Assembly (NCBI RefSeq): GCF_963678245.1
Contig: NZ_OY782767.1
Coordinates: 930,001-994,000 of the forward strand
Source: an uncultured Sunxiuqinia sp.
GTDB taxonomy: Bacteria > Bacteroidota > Bacteroidia > Bacteroidales > Prolixibacteraceae
Length of the DNA: 64,000 nucleotides
Direction of reading: 5' to 3'
Shown: positions 47,515-57,218 of the stretch, piece by piece
How the letters are laid out: the number at the start of each line of letters is the position of its first letter
How positions within the stretch are numbered: position 1 is the stretch's first letter
Program-made: the position numbers and the translations under genes
The notes under the pieces: model-generated
Told to the model about the DNA's origin: nothing
Databases searched by the model: none
The model's input: the letters and a program-made list of their open reading frames with translations, nothing else

Positions 47515-47559
47515 GACAAACATGAAAAACGCTTTTGTATTTAATAATCCTACTTTGGT

Positions 47560-48546
47560 ATGAGTGATGAATGGAGCCTTTTCACTATTTTGGCTAACGA
47601 TATGAGAATCGGGATTTTTATAGTTTGTTTTATCGTTTCAGTTGGGTTGACCGCCCTGGGATTAATGACATCGTACCGACTGAAAAGGCTGGAAGAGAAA
47701 CCATTTGCCTCTTCCCTATTTTATTACACTATTTTTCTGGCAGCTTTTGGCTTTTACAGCATCTGGAGTAATTTGATAGTTGAGTTTTTATTAAATCACG
47801 TTATCAGCTCAAGAGACACCTTAATAAATATTGTTGGTATTTTCCCATTCTTAGGATTTCCACTTTTAATCGTAGCCTGGTATTTATTCATTCAATTTAG
47901 TGTTGAATTGGTTGGATTTAAACTGAAACCTTACGTGAGTATCGCCTATTTTTCAGTTTGCATTCTACTATTTTTCTTTCTTGCCAATTATTTCAAAAAT
48001 CAGCTCATTCAAGATGAAGCAATCAAGTTATCATTGATCGTTAAAGGTTTTGCAATAATACATTTGTTGGTTGTTGGAGTAGGCTGTATTTTGATACTAC
48101 TTAGAAGTAAAAAACGGATGGAAGTAAAAAAAGAAGTAGTTGTAGCAGTCATATTTATTCCAATTTTATTAGCGGAAATTGCCTTATTCATGGTCTCTTC
48201 GCATTGGATTATTGTCGTCCTGTTCATCGTATTCTATTACAGTCACCCAGCTATTATTGGTAGTTATTTGTACTTTAAGAGATCATCAGGAAAATCGATA
48301 ACTGATAATGAATTTGCATTGTTTTGCCGAGAGTTCGAAATATCAAAACGCGAGTCTGAAATCATTCAGGAAATTTGTCAGGGGAAAACCAACCAGGAAA
48401 TTGCGGACTGTTTGTTTATTACCATCCAAACAGTGAAAGATCATGCGTCAAGAATTTACTTAAAAACCGGGGTTAAAAATCGAATTCAGTTGTCAAATCT
48501 TGTTGGGGAAAAAATAAAACCAGAGCCTGCAAAAAGCAAACCCTGA
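47560..48546 (+). CDS. Membrane-anchored LuxR-type transcription regulator
   Basis: The protein has 328 residues. About seven transmembrane helices (first at about 14-36, last ending at about 240) are followed by a C-terminal LuxR/FixJ HTH (about 258-320: EISKRESEIIQEICQGKTNQEIADCLFITIQTVKDHASRI, with the recognition helix in TVKDHASRIYLKTG). It has no receiver domain or PAS. This one-component layout suggests that the membrane region itself senses a signal. Start ATG 47560; an alternative ATG at 47602 is possible because a -7-like TACTTTG lies directly before the first. Confidence 0.88.
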   Translation: MSDEWSLFTILANDMRIGIFIVCFIVSVGLTALGLMTSYRLKRLEEKPFASSLFYYTIFLAAFGFYSIWSNLIVEFLLNHVISSRDTLINIVGIFPFLGFPLLIVAWYLFIQFSVELVGFKLKPYVSIAYFSVCILLFFFLANYFKNQLIQDEAIKLSLIVKGFAIIHLLVVGVGCILILLRSKKRMEVKKEVVVAVIFIPILLAEIALFMVSSHWIIVVLFIVFYYSHPAIIGSYLYFKRSSGKSITDNEFALFCREFEISKRESEIIQEICQGKTNQEIADCLFITIQTVKDHASRIYLKTGVKNRIQLSNLVGEKIKPEPAKSKP

Positions 48547-48695
48547 TTTCAACCTTGGAGCTATGAGAATAAATCATCTGATAATCAAAACACATGGGCT
48601 TATAAAAAGGTTGACTCCGTGTTGTTAACTTTCGTAAAAAAATTAAAATTGTTCCAATCAGTCGCGAATATCTCCAAGTTTACACTTAAGAATAC

Positions 48696-48703
48696 TAAAT
48701 TTG
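48696..48703 (+). promoter_or_regulatory. -7 box of the VWA gene
   Basis: TAAATTTG is an exact TAnnTTTG, 21 bp before the GTG start at 48725. The -33 region is poor. Confidence 0.5.
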
Positions 48704-48724
48704 AAGACCTAAAAAATTAATGTA

Positions 48725-50797
48725 GTGGAATTTTATTTCAACTCAACATACACATTTGGTCTATTTCTCTTCTGCATTGTTATTGCAGGCTTAGTCAGTT
48801 TTATATTATATAGAAAGACGAAGAAAGACAGCCCATTAACAAGTTTTCAGATTTATTTGCTTAGTGCGTTGCGATTCGTTTCCGTTTTTCTAATCGTTGC
48901 TTTATTTCTCGAACTAGCTATCCAACGAATTAAGCACGATAAGTTACAGCCCGAATTAATAATCGGAGTTGATAACTCCGAGTCGGTTAAGCAATATAGC
49001 AACACTATAAAGGATGTAGTCGCTCAATTAAATAGCGAGTTAAAAGGCCACTCTCCTACTTTTGTTTTATTTGACAGTCAGACAAATAAAGGAGATGCTG
49101 ATTCTCTTCAATTTGATGGCAAGAGGTCTGATTATAGTAATTTTCTGAATGAGATTAATCAAAATTATCTAACCTCGAATATTGGCGCTGTTCTCATTTT
49201 GGGAGATGGCATTTTTAATGCCGGCACTGATCCTGTTTATGCCGCTAATTCGATCAGCTATCCAATTTATACAATTGGTTTTGGCGACACTGCCATTCAT
49301 ACCGATGCTGCCATTCGAAAAGTAACAGCCAATCCAACGGCCTATTTAGAGACAAATTTCCCTGTTGAGATTGATCTGAGTTTCAAAAAGGCTGCTGGTA
49401 AAATTGTAAACCTCACCGTTGAAACCAATGATAAGACGCTTTATTCAAGGGCTATTCGCATCCAGTCTGATGATTATTTCTTCACCGAAAATATTAGCCT
49501 AAACCCCATCAAGGAAGGTATTGCCCAATACGCTGTCCGCATTGATGAAGTTGGTGGCGAGGAAAACTTAGCTAACAATACTTACGATTTCTCAGTCAAT
49601 GTAATTTCTGAAAAGCAAAAAATACTTATGCTAGCCCACGGACCACACCCCGATCTGGGAGCTATTACCGAGGCACTAAAAGCAAAAAACAACTACGAAG
49701 TTGAAACAGTCACCAGCTTATCAGACGGTTTTGATTTTACGGATTATAACCTGGTAATTATTCATCAGTTACCTGATGCCAGTCAGCAATCGGTTACCAT
49801 GCTGGAGAAGTTAAAACAAAGCAAGCGTCCTTTTCTATTCATCTTTGGGAGAGAAAGCTCCATCGCTAGATTTAATAATCTGCAAACTGGCCTGCAAATA
49901 AAACCTACTAATAGTTTTGAGCAAATTACACCTGAAATAAACGATCAGTTTAGTCTGTTTCGGTTTAATCCAAACCAAATGAGGGATTTGAAAAATCTTC
50001 CACCACTGTTGGGCCCCTTTGGCGAAACGACAATTGACAACTCCTTTGAAATTTTTGCTGATCAGCTTGTCCAAACAATCAATTTGGAGCGTCCGTTAAT
50101 TGCTTTTGGGAAAATTGAAGGACAAAGGCGAGGTTTCATTTTAGGAGAAGGTTTGTGGCGGTGGCGTATCCATAGCTACCTAAAAGATCGTTCACACAAC
50201 TTATTTGATGAGTTCATCTTAAAAGCTGTTAATTACCTCATACTAAGAGTTAATGAAGATAACTTCAACCTGTTCTATAAGAATGAATATGCTGAGGATG
50301 AAGCGATAACCATGCAGGCAGAGCTTTTCAATGAAAGCTTTGAGTTGGTGAATTTTCCAGATTTAGAAATTGAAATTTCAGATGATACGGGACGAACTTA
50401 TCAGGCTGTGTTTGACAAAGTAAATGAGGAATACAGACTTAATATTGGACGATTGCCCTCTGGAAGCTACTCTTTTAAAGCCATTACAAAACTTGGCGAA
50501 ACCGAATATGGTGAAGAAGGAAGTTTTTATGTGAAAAAGATTCAAATTGAATTGACAGATACCAAAGCTAACTTCCGGTCTTTAAATCAAATAGCAGAAA
50601 AGACTGGAGGTAAGTTTTATCTTCCAGAACAGATCGGTGAACTAATTTCGTCATTAGAGAGTTCAAATCAGTTGAGGGCACAAAAAATAGAGACGCAGGT
50701 TTATCAGGAGTTTCTTTCAATGAAATGGCTATTTTTTGTCATCTTGTTTTTGCTAGCTTTGGAATGGTTTTTGAGAAAATATTGGGGTATTTACTAA
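48725..50797 (+). CDS. VWA-like membrane protein
   Basis: The protein has 690 residues from GTG 48725; an ATG at 48720 is followed at once by a stop. Two N-terminal transmembrane helices (about 8-28, 41-63) and one near the C-terminus (about 664-684) bracket a large periplasmic part. The VWA-like domain begins LIIGVDNSESVKQY (about 79-92) with the MIDAS pattern D-x-S-x-S, and goes on to VLILGDGIFNAGTDP. The middle has a glutamine-amidotransferase-like strand pattern seen in BatA-type proteins. It pairs with the lipoprotein gene 15 bp downstream. The function is unknown; the layout suggests envelope protein-protein contact. Confidence 0.82.
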   Translation: MEFYFNSTYTFGLFLFCIVIAGLVSFILYRKTKKDSPLTSFQIYLLSALRFVSVFLIVALFLELAIQRIKHDKLQPELIIGVDNSESVKQYSNTIKDVVAQLNSELKGHSPTFVLFDSQTNKGDADSLQFDGKRSDYSNFLNEINQNYLTSNIGAVLILGDGIFNAGTDPVYAANSISYPIYTIGFGDTAIHTDAAIRKVTANPTAYLETNFPVEIDLSFKKAAGKIVNLTVETNDKTLYSRAIRIQSDDYFFTENISLNPIKEGIAQYAVRIDEVGGEENLANNTYDFSVNVISEKQKILMLAHGPHPDLGAITEALKAKNNYEVETVTSLSDGFDFTDYNLVIIHQLPDASQQSVTMLEKLKQSKRPFLFIFGRESSIARFNNLQTGLQIKPTNSFEQITPEINDQFSLFRFNPNQMRDLKNLPPLLGPFGETTIDNSFEIFADQLVQTINLERPLIAFGKIEGQRRGFILGEGLWRWRIHSYLKDRSHNLFDEFILKAVNYLILRVNEDNFNLFYKNEYAEDEAITMQAELFNESFELVNFPDLEIEISDDTGRTYQAVFDKVNEEYRLNIGRLPSGSYSFKAITKLGETEYGEEGSFYVKKIQIELTDTKANFRSLNQIAEKTGGKFYLPEQIGELISSLESSNQLRAQKIETQVYQEFLSMKWLFFVILFLLALEWFLRKYWGIY

Positions 50798-50812
50798 TTG
50801 TCAACCAATAAC

Positions 50813-51859
50813 ATGAAATTCAACTACTTCTATAAAATATTAGGTTTATCGGTTTTGGTTTTATTGCTGGCATCATGCGCCAGCACGTATAAAACAGTTT
50901 ATATTGAAGTTGCTAAACCTTCTGAATATATCCTTCCGAATGACATTGTTAGTTTAACTTTAATGAACAGGGGGATTTCAAACGAATTTAAAAACTTCTC
51001 AGCAGACAGCCTTCAGGTCTATTTCTACAAACAAGGGTTTGATGTTGATGCTGCGGTTTTGGATAGCGCTGCTTCCGACACAACTTTGAAAGTACTTGCC
51101 GAATTGCTGTTTGAATCAGGAAGATATGATGTTGTCGTTCCTGAAAATAGAAATATTCCGCGTGACATCAGTTATTATCGTATTCCGAAACCATTAGACT
51201 GGGATTATGTAGCTGAAATTTGTGATACTTACAATACTGATGCGTTGCTTGTTATTGAAAGGTATATGAATAAAATAATGACAGATTATATGCGCTACGA
51301 TGGTATTTATGAAGCAACCATTGACTCAAAGTATGATGCAATTATAAAGGTTTACGATCCGAAAAGACAGGAAATTATCAAGCAGATCATGGTCGATGAT
51401 ACCGTTTACTGGTATGCAAATGATTATTCACAAAAGACATTATTCACCTCCAAATTGGTGCCTGTCAAACAAGCCTTAATTGAAACAGGGATACAAATCG
51501 CACTTGAATTTGATAAATTGCTTTCGCCACAATGGGAAACCCAGTCTAGAGGTTACTTTGAGCTAAAAGAGGTAAATCAGGCTATTGTTAATTCCTCTAT
51601 CCGCAAAAATGACTGGACATTAGCATACAGTCACTGGAAAGAACTTGCAGCGCAGACAGATAATAAAACAACAAAAAGTAAGTTGGAATATAATTTAGCA
51701 ATTGCCTCCGAAATGCTAGGTAATATTGAAGAAGCTGCTCAGTGGGCAACCAAGTCTTACAAAACACAATATCGTAAGCAAACGGAAAATTACCTTTATA
51801 CACTGAAAAGGCGAATAAAAGCTATCGAAGAATTTAAGAAGTTCTCATCTGACTCGTAA
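50813..51859 (+). CDS. DUF6340-type lipoprotein with C-terminal TPR-like region
   Basis: The protein has 348 residues from ATG 50813 (a TTG at 50798 would extend the frame). It has a lipoprotein signal with lipobox LLASC (Cys at about 22). Family-like text follows: VYIEVAKPSEYILPNDIVSLTLMNR (about 29-53) and RYMNKIMTDYMRYDGIYEATIDS. The last third reads as helical repeats (WTLAYSHWKELAAQTDN, LEYNLAIASEMLGNIEEAAQWA), TPR-like. It is anchored in the outer or inner membrane. It follows the VWA gene by 15 bp and ends exactly where convergent lgt ends. Confidence 0.8.
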   Translation: MKFNYFYKILGLSVLVLLLASCASTYKTVYIEVAKPSEYILPNDIVSLTLMNRGISNEFKNFSADSLQVYFYKQGFDVDAAVLDSAASDTTLKVLAELLFESGRYDVVVPENRNIPRDISYYRIPKPLDWDYVAEICDTYNTDALLVIERYMNKIMTDYMRYDGIYEATIDSKYDAIIKVYDPKRQEIIKQIMVDDTVYWYANDYSQKTLFTSKLVPVKQALIETGIQIALEFDKLLSPQWETQSRGYFELKEVNQAIVNSSIRKNDWTLAYSHWKELAAQTDNKTTKSKLEYNLAIASEMLGNIEEAAQWATKSYKTQYRKQTENYLYTLKRRIKAIEEFKKFSSDS

Positions 51860-52669
51860 TCAATTCTTATAGATAACGGCTGGACGTTTTAATGCACGTA
51901 CAATTAGATAAATTCCTCCAAGTATAAATGGAATACTCAACCACTGTCCCATGTTCAGAGCCATTCCTGATTCAAAAGCTTCCTGATCTTCTTTGATAAA
52001 CTCGATTAAAAATCTTGCGAGGAATATCATCACAAAAAATACACCCACAATAAATCCTTGTCGATTTCGCAAATCAGTTTTCCAGTAGGTATATAACATG
52101 ACGCAAAAAGTAAGTAGATAAGAAAGTGCTTCGTAGATTTGGGTTGGATGTTTAGGCACTGTTTCTCCGTTTCTCTCAAATATTATTCCCCAAGGCAGGC
52201 TGGTTTGAATTCCATAAATCTCAGAATTCATCAGGTTTCCTGTACGAATAAGTGCCGCAACTAAAGCGGTTGGAACCACGACCCGATCCATAATCCAGAT
52301 AACAGGACGTTTGGACACATTTCTACTCCACAGAATAAGAGCTACAATAATTCCCAATGCGCCTCCATGACTCGCCAACCCTCCGTGCCACACCTTCAAT
52401 ATTTCGCTGGGATGTTGTGAATAATAATCCCATCCGTAAAAAAAAACATGTCCTAATCGTGCACCAATTATGGTAGCAACAATCAAGTAAATAAAAAGAC
52501 TTTCCAGCCATTCCAGATTAATATCTTCAAACTTAAACATGCGTTCACCCTGATAGTAACCGCCCAAAAATCCAATGGCAAATAATAAACCATACCAACG
52601 AACAGACAATGGGCCTAAACTAAAAATTTCGGGATCAACATTCCAATGAATAAAGGCTAGAAATTCCAT
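51860..52669 (-). CDS. lgt: Prolipoprotein diacylglyceryl transferase
   Basis: This 269-residue, seven-helix inner-membrane enzyme attaches diacylglycerol to the lipobox Cys. Signature residues: RWYGLLFAIGFLGGY (about 24-38), GGLASHGGALGII with the essential His (about 96-108), and IRTGNLMNSEIYG holding the conserved Arg-Gly-Asn-x2-Asn-x-Glu (about 140-152). It lies 13 bp after secA on the same strand, so secretion and lipoprotein maturation are co-expressed. Confidence 0.96.
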   Translation of the reverse strand: MEFLAFIHWNVDPEIFSLGPLSVRWYGLLFAIGFLGGYYQGERMFKFEDINLEWLESLFIYLIVATIIGARLGHVFFYGWDYYSQHPSEILKVWHGGLASHGGALGIIVALILWSRNVSKRPVIWIMDRVVVPTALVAALIRTGNLMNSEIYGIQTSLPWGIIFERNGETVPKHPTQIYEALSYLLTFCVMLYTYWKTDLRNRQGFIVGVFFVMIFLARFLIEFIKEDQEAFESGMALNMGQWLSIPFILGGIYLIVRALKRPAVIYKN

Positions 52670-52682
52670 TTATTTTGATTTT

Positions 52683-55600
52683 TTATTCAGCGTTTTTGCC
52701 GTGACAGCTTTTATATTTCTTTCCACTTCCACAAGGACACGGCTCATTACGTCCGACCTTTTTCTCAACACGTACGGGTTGTACCTTTTGTTGTTCTTTG
52801 CGAGCTTGAGCATCGCCTCGGCTTCCGGATCTTGATTCTGTTATATCCGATTTTTGGGTTGAGTATTTACTCATATCAGTACGTCTATCGACATCCGCTT
52901 CACGTACTTGATTCGGATCAGAAATTGGAATGTGCCCTTTCATCAAGGTTGAGACAATATCTTTATTGACTTTTTGAACCATTATTTTAAATAAGTTGAA
53001 TGATTCAAACTTATAAATCAATAATGGATCTTTTTGCTCGTAGGTCGCATTTTGAACGGACTGTTTCAAATCATCCATCTCACGCAATTGCTCTTTCCAA
53101 GACTCATCGATAGTTGATAAAACAACTTGTTTTTGGTAAGATTTGACCAACTCTTTTCCCTGATTGTTATAAGCTTTCTCCAGATTAGTAATAATTTGGA
53201 AAATACGTTTCCCATCAGAAATTGGAACAACGATATTTTGATAAACCTGTGATTTTTTCTCAAACACATCTTTGATAACCGGATAAGCTTGCTTCGAAAT
53301 TGATTCAACTTTACGAGTAAAGGTATCAATCATCACCTGGTATATTTTCTCAACAATTTCGTCAGGCTTCAGACTTATAAATTCGTCAGCTGTTACCGGT
53401 GACTCAATAGACATTAACCGCACTAATTCCAGATTAAAATCTTCAAATTGATCACTTCCGTAAAACTCATTCACTAGGTTTTCTATCGAATCGTACATCA
53501 TGTTGAGCAGATCAACTTCTAATCGCTCGCCATACAGTGCATGATGACGTTTTTTGTAAATTACCTCACGCTGTGAGTTCATCACATCATCATACTCCAG
53601 CAGACGTTTACGAATACCAAAGTTGTTTTCTTCAACTTTACGTTGGGCACGCTCAATCGATTTTGTAATCATCGAGTGTTGAATAACTTCGCCTTCTTCC
53701 AATCCCAGACGGTCCATAATTCCAGTAATCCGATCTGAATTAAACAAACGCATCAAGTCGTCTTCCAACGATACAAAGAACTGCGAACTACCGGGATCTC
53801 CCTGACGACCGGAACGACCACGCAACTGACGGTCAACTCGCCGTGAGTCATGTCGTTCGGTACCAATAATCGCTAAACCACCTTTTTCTTTTACCTCTTT
53901 ACTCAGTTTAATATCGGTACCACGACCAGCCATGTTCGTTGCAATAGTTACCATTCCGGCAATACCGGCATCGGCAACAATATCGGCTTCCCGTGCGTGT
54001 AATTTTGCATTCAGTACGTTGTGCTTTATTCCACGGATTTTTAACATCCGGCTTAATAATTCTGAAATTTCAACAGAAGTAGTACCAACCAATACCGGGC
54101 GGCCAGCTTTATTGAGTTCCACAATATCAAGAATAACAGCATTATATTTTTCTCGCTTCGTTTTGTATACCAAATCTTCGCGGTCATCACGAACAATTGG
54201 ACGATTTGTAGGAATAACAACAACCTCCAATTCATAAATGTCCCACAATTCTCCTGCTTCCGTCTCTGCAGTACCGGTCATACCACTTAATTTATGATAC
54301 ATCCGGAAGTAATTCTGAAGTGTGATGGTTGCAAATGTTTGTGTTGCTGCTTCAACCTTTACATGCTCTTTAGCTTCAATTGCCTGATGCAGCCCGTCAG
54401 AATAACGACGGCCTTCCATGATACGGCCTGTTTGCTCATCTACAATTTTAACTTTGTTATCCATCACCACATACTCCACATCTTTTTCGAACATGGCGTA
54501 AGCTTTCAATAACTGGTTGATGGTATGAACACGTTCCGATTTTACAGCATAGTTTTGTAATAGCTCGTCCTTTTCCTCCAGCTTTTTTTCGCGACTCCGT
54601 GATTCATCATTTTCGATTTCCGCAATCATTCCACCCATATCAGGTAAAATGAAAAATTCGGGGTCATCAACATCACTCGAAATCAAGTCAATTCCTTTAT
54701 CAGTAAGTTCAACTGAGTTTTGTTTCTCTTCAATAATAAAGTAAAGCGGATCAGTTACAACATGCATATTTTTGCTATTGTCCTGCATGTAGTAATTCTC
54801 CGTTTTCTGCATCGCCGCTTTAATTCCTTCTTCGCTCAGGAATTTGATGACGGCCTTGGTTTTTGGCAATCCTTTATGGGCACGGAGCAATAATAATGCC
54901 CCTTCTTCCTTCTCTTCTTTTGTCGGATTTTCCTTTGATAACAGGCGCTTCGCATCAGTAAAACACTGCATCACAAAATTTCTTTGAGCAGCGACCAGCT
55001 TTTCAACCTTCGGTTTTAGTTCATCAAATTTTTGAACATCTCCTTTGGGAACAGGACCTGAAATAATTAATGGTGTTCGTGCATCATCAATTAAAACAGA
55101 GTCAACCTCATCAACGATAGAATAATGATGCTTCCGTTGGACCAAGTCTTTTGGGTTGATGGCCATATTATCACGCAGATAATCGAAACCAAATTCATTG
55201 TTTGTTCCATAGGTAATATCGGAATTATATGCCTTACGCCTTTCATCAGAGTTTGGACGGTGCTTATCAATGCAATCTACACTTAAACCATGAAACTCAA
55301 AAATTGGTCCCATCCATTCAGAGTCTCGTTTTGCCAAATAGTCGTTAACCGTAACAATATGAACACCTCTTCCGGCCAATGCATTCAAAAACACTGGCAA
55401 GGTCGCCACTAATGTTTTTCCTTCACCCGTAGCCATCTCCGCAATTTTACCTTGATGAAGCACGACTCCTCCAATTAACTGAACATCGTAGTGAACCATA
55501 TCCCAGATAACTTCAGTTCCACCGGCTATCCAGCGATTCTTCCAGATGGCTTTTTCTCCTTCTATGGTAATGCTATCTCTTCCAGCTGCTAATTCGCGAT

Positions 55601-56006
55601 CAAAATCTGACGCATTTACAACAAGCTGTTCATTGTCTTTAAATTGCCTGGCAGTTTCTTTCACTACCGCAAAAGCCGCCGGTAAAACTTCATTCAGAAC
55701 AACTTCAATCTTTTCATTGATTTGCTCTTCAATTTTATCAATCTCTTTGTATATTTTTTCGCTTTCCTGAATATCAACTTCTTCAACCTTTTCCTTAAGT
55801 GACGCAATTTCGTCGAGATCCGGTTGAATCCGATCCTGGATGACTTGTTTTATTCGCGCTGTTTCACCCCTTAATTCGTCAATTGAAAGCTTGGATATTC
55901 TTTCGTATTCTTTTTTTATCTGTTCAACTATTGGATTAATCTCCCGGATGTCCCGATCTGATTTATTGCCTAGAAATTTTCCTAAAATCTTATTTACAAA
56001 TGTCAT
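52683..56006 (-). CDS. secA: Preprotein translocase ATPase SecA
   Basis: This motor of the Sec pathway binds SecYEG and drives preproteins across the membrane. It has 1107 residues, longer than E. coli SecA (901), as usual in Bacteroidota. The extra length includes an N-terminal coiled region (about 60-110) and an insertion in the first nucleotide domain (about 345-400). Walker [11 protein letters not shown] is at about 191-200; [16 protein letters not shown] and the arginine finger region [12 protein letters not shown] are in place. The C-terminal SEC-C zinc motif [14 protein letters not shown] is complete. A -7 box TACTTTTG lies just upstream. Confidence 0.97.
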   Translation of the reverse strand: MTFVNKILGKFLGNKSDRDIREINPIVEQIKKEYERISKLSIDELRGETARIKQVIQDRIQPDLDEIASLKEKVEEVDIQESEKIYKEIDKIEEQINEKIEVVLNEVLPAAFAVVKETARQFKDNEQLVVNASDFDRELAAGRDSITIEGEKAIWKNRWIAGGTEVIWDMVHYDVQLIGGVVLHQGKIAEMATGEGKTLVATLPVFLNALAGRGVHIVTVNDYLAKRDSEWMGPIFEFHGLSVDCIDKHRPNSDERRKAYNSDITYGTNNEFGFDYLRDNMAINPKDLVQRKHHYSIVDEVDSVLIDDARTPLIISGPVPKGDVQKFDELKPKVEKLVAAQRNFVMQCFTDAKRLLSKENPTKEEKEEGALLLLRAHKGLPKTKAVIKFLSEEGIKAAMQKTENYYMQDNSKNMHVVTDPLYFIIEEKQNSVELTDKGIDLISSDVDDPEFFILPDMGGMIAEIENDESRSREKKLEEKDELLQNYAVKSERVHTINQLLKAYAMFEKDVEYVVMDNKVKIVDEQTGRIMEGRRYSDGLHQAIEAKEHVKVEAATQTFATITLQNYFRMYHKLSGMTGTAETEAGELWDIYELEVVVIPTNRPIVRDDREDLVYKTKREKYNAVILDIVELNKAGRPVLVGTTSVEISELLSRMLKIRGIKHNVLNAKLHAREADIVADAGIAGMVTIATNMAGRGTDIKLSKEVKEKGGLAIIGTERHDSRRVDRQLRGRSGRQGDPGSSQFFVSLEDDLMRLFNSDRITGIMDRLGLEEGEVIQHSMITKSIERAQRKVEENNFGIRKRLLEYDDVMNSQREVIYKKRHHALYGERLEVDLLNMMYDSIENLVNEFYGSDQFEDFNLELVRLMSIESPVTADEFISLKPDEIVEKIYQVMIDTFTRKVESISKQAYPVIKDVFEKKSQVYQNIVVPISDGKRIFQIITNLEKAYNNQGKELVKSYQKQVVLSTIDESWKEQLREMDDLKQSVQNATYEQKDPLLIYKFESFNLFKIMVQKVNKDIVSTLMKGHIPISDPNQVREADVDRRTDMSKYSTQKSDITESRSGSRGDAQARKEQQKVQPVRVEKKVGRNEPCPCGSGKKYKSCHGKNAE

Positions 56007-56042
56007 TATCTATAAATTCTTATTAATATCTACAAACGCACA

Positions 56043-56050
56043 CAAAAGTA
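56043..56050 (-). promoter_or_regulatory. secA promoter -7 box
   Basis: The complement reads TACTTTTG, an exact TAnnTTTG, 37 bp before the secA ATG. The rest of the 277-bp gap to 56284 shows only the promoter of the small zinc-ribbon gene. Confidence 0.5.
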
Positions 56051-56210
56051 GTTAATCTATGTAAGTTTATATATTTGTGCTTTGTTTTTTTTCAATAATA
56101 ATCATGCCATAAAGGGAATTGGAGCTAATTAAGCCAATATTACATGATAAGATAATTATGCTGCCATTAAAGCACAAAGCAGAAAAGAAGCAGAATGAAG
56201 TTTGATCATG

Positions 56211-56240
56211 CTTGTTTGTGATGAATCGCAGATAATTTTC
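56211..56240 (+). promoter_or_regulatory. Promoter of the zinc-ribbon gene
   Basis: CTTG at 56211-56214, an 18-bp spacer, then TAATTTTC at 56233-56240 (one mismatch to TAnnTTTG). It leaves a leader of about 35 nt. Confidence 0.45.
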
Positions 56241-56283
56241 ATGTTCGTTTCAGATCATATTTCATCTAAAAAAAACCGAAATA

Positions 56284-56466
56284 ATGAGTGACTTTAGCAA
56301 TAAATGTTTTGTTTGTGAAAAAGAGATGGAACCAAAGCTGTTGGTGAGAAATGACGAACTAAACCTTCCTGTTTGCGAGCAATGTAAAGGAAGTGATCGC
56401 GAAAAAGCCAAAGTTAGTGAATTAAGAGATGGTTTGGCCGAAGGATTTGTTTGTGGATGTATCTAA
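56284..56466 (+). CDS. Small zinc-ribbon-like protein
   Basis: The protein has 60 residues. Two C-x2-C knuckles (KCFVCEKEM at about 8-16 and VCEQCKG at about 34-40) are about 25 residues apart and should bind one zinc. A third pair, CGC, ends the chain. It is soluble and highly charged. It has its own promoter and terminator, which supports a real gene. Its role is unknown. Confidence 0.72.
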   Translation: MSDFSNKCFVCEKEMEPKLLVRNDELNLPVCEQCKGSDREKAKVSELRDGLAEGFVCGCI

Positions 56467-56467
56467 A

Positions 56468-56498
56468 AAAAGCTGCTCCTTGGGGGGAAGCAGCTTTT
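56468..56498 (+). terminator. Terminator of the zinc-ribbon gene
   Basis: A 10-bp stem AAAAGCTGCT / AGCAGCTTTT (56468-56477 with 56489-56498), with a C/G-rich inner loop that can pair further. The T run is short. Confidence 0.75.
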
Positions 56499-56528
56499 AG
56501 GATTGATACTGTTCAATCAATAAAATTA

Positions 56529-56999
56529 TTAATTCAACAGGTGCTTATAACTTGGATTTACTAAATCTGGCAAATAAGAAGCAATCAGCTCCAGAGCTTC
56601 TTCACTTGTAGGCTGATTGGAAGTTAAAATTCGTTGGCGATCGAGCTCTGAATCGTTAATTACTTTGCGTGTCAACTCCTCGGGATAGTTGCTGTAAGAT
56701 GACTTTACCCATGATGCTCCAAAACCTTTTTTACTGCATAAATATGCAACTTCAAAATGCTCTGCTCTTACCACGTAGTAATTGCATCGCTTGGTTTTAT
56801 GTAATGTGATAACGATGGGTGATTCATTCTTGTCGTATGACAATACCCATGCGTCATCGGCACCGGAACTAAGCGCTTTGGTAGTTACTTTTGAAATTTC
56901 ATAATCACTAAAAGTTCTGTCAATTTCACTTGCTTCAACCGCTAAAGCTGCGAAGCTAAATACGAAGATTGTAATTGCTGTAAAAATTTTGTTTTTCAT
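56529..56999 (-). CDS. Small secreted protein of unknown function
   Basis: The protein has 156 residues. Signal peptide: FTAITIFVFSFAALAVEA. The mature part is about 135 residues with two Cys (TKRCNYYVV, AYLCSKKG) about 18 apart, likely a disulfide. It contains FSDYEISKVTTKALSSG and ends in a helical segment (TSEEALELIASYLPDLV). I recognise no family. It is monocistronic. The 219 bp beyond its start show nothing further. Confidence 0.7.
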   Translation of the reverse strand: MKNKIFTAITIFVFSFAALAVEASEIDRTFSDYEISKVTTKALSSGADDAWVLSYDKNESPIVITLHKTKRCNYYVVRAEHFEVAYLCSKKGFGASWVKSSYSNYPEELTRKVINDSELDRQRILTSNQPTSEEALELIASYLPDLVNPSYKHLLN

Positions 57000-57218
57000 G
57001 ACTTTTGATTTAATCGGTTACTGTTAAATTTGTTTCGTTACAGGAGTTTAAACTCCATTTTGTTTTCTGCTTGTTTATTAATAGACGACGAAGAATTCCA
57101 GATATTACACTTACAGATACTAAATTCGGCCTGCTTTCGACGAACAACGATATTAGACAGCTAAACGACGTGAAATCGTCAATAAAAAAATTGAAAAAGA
57201 TTGTGTGGAAATGGATAT

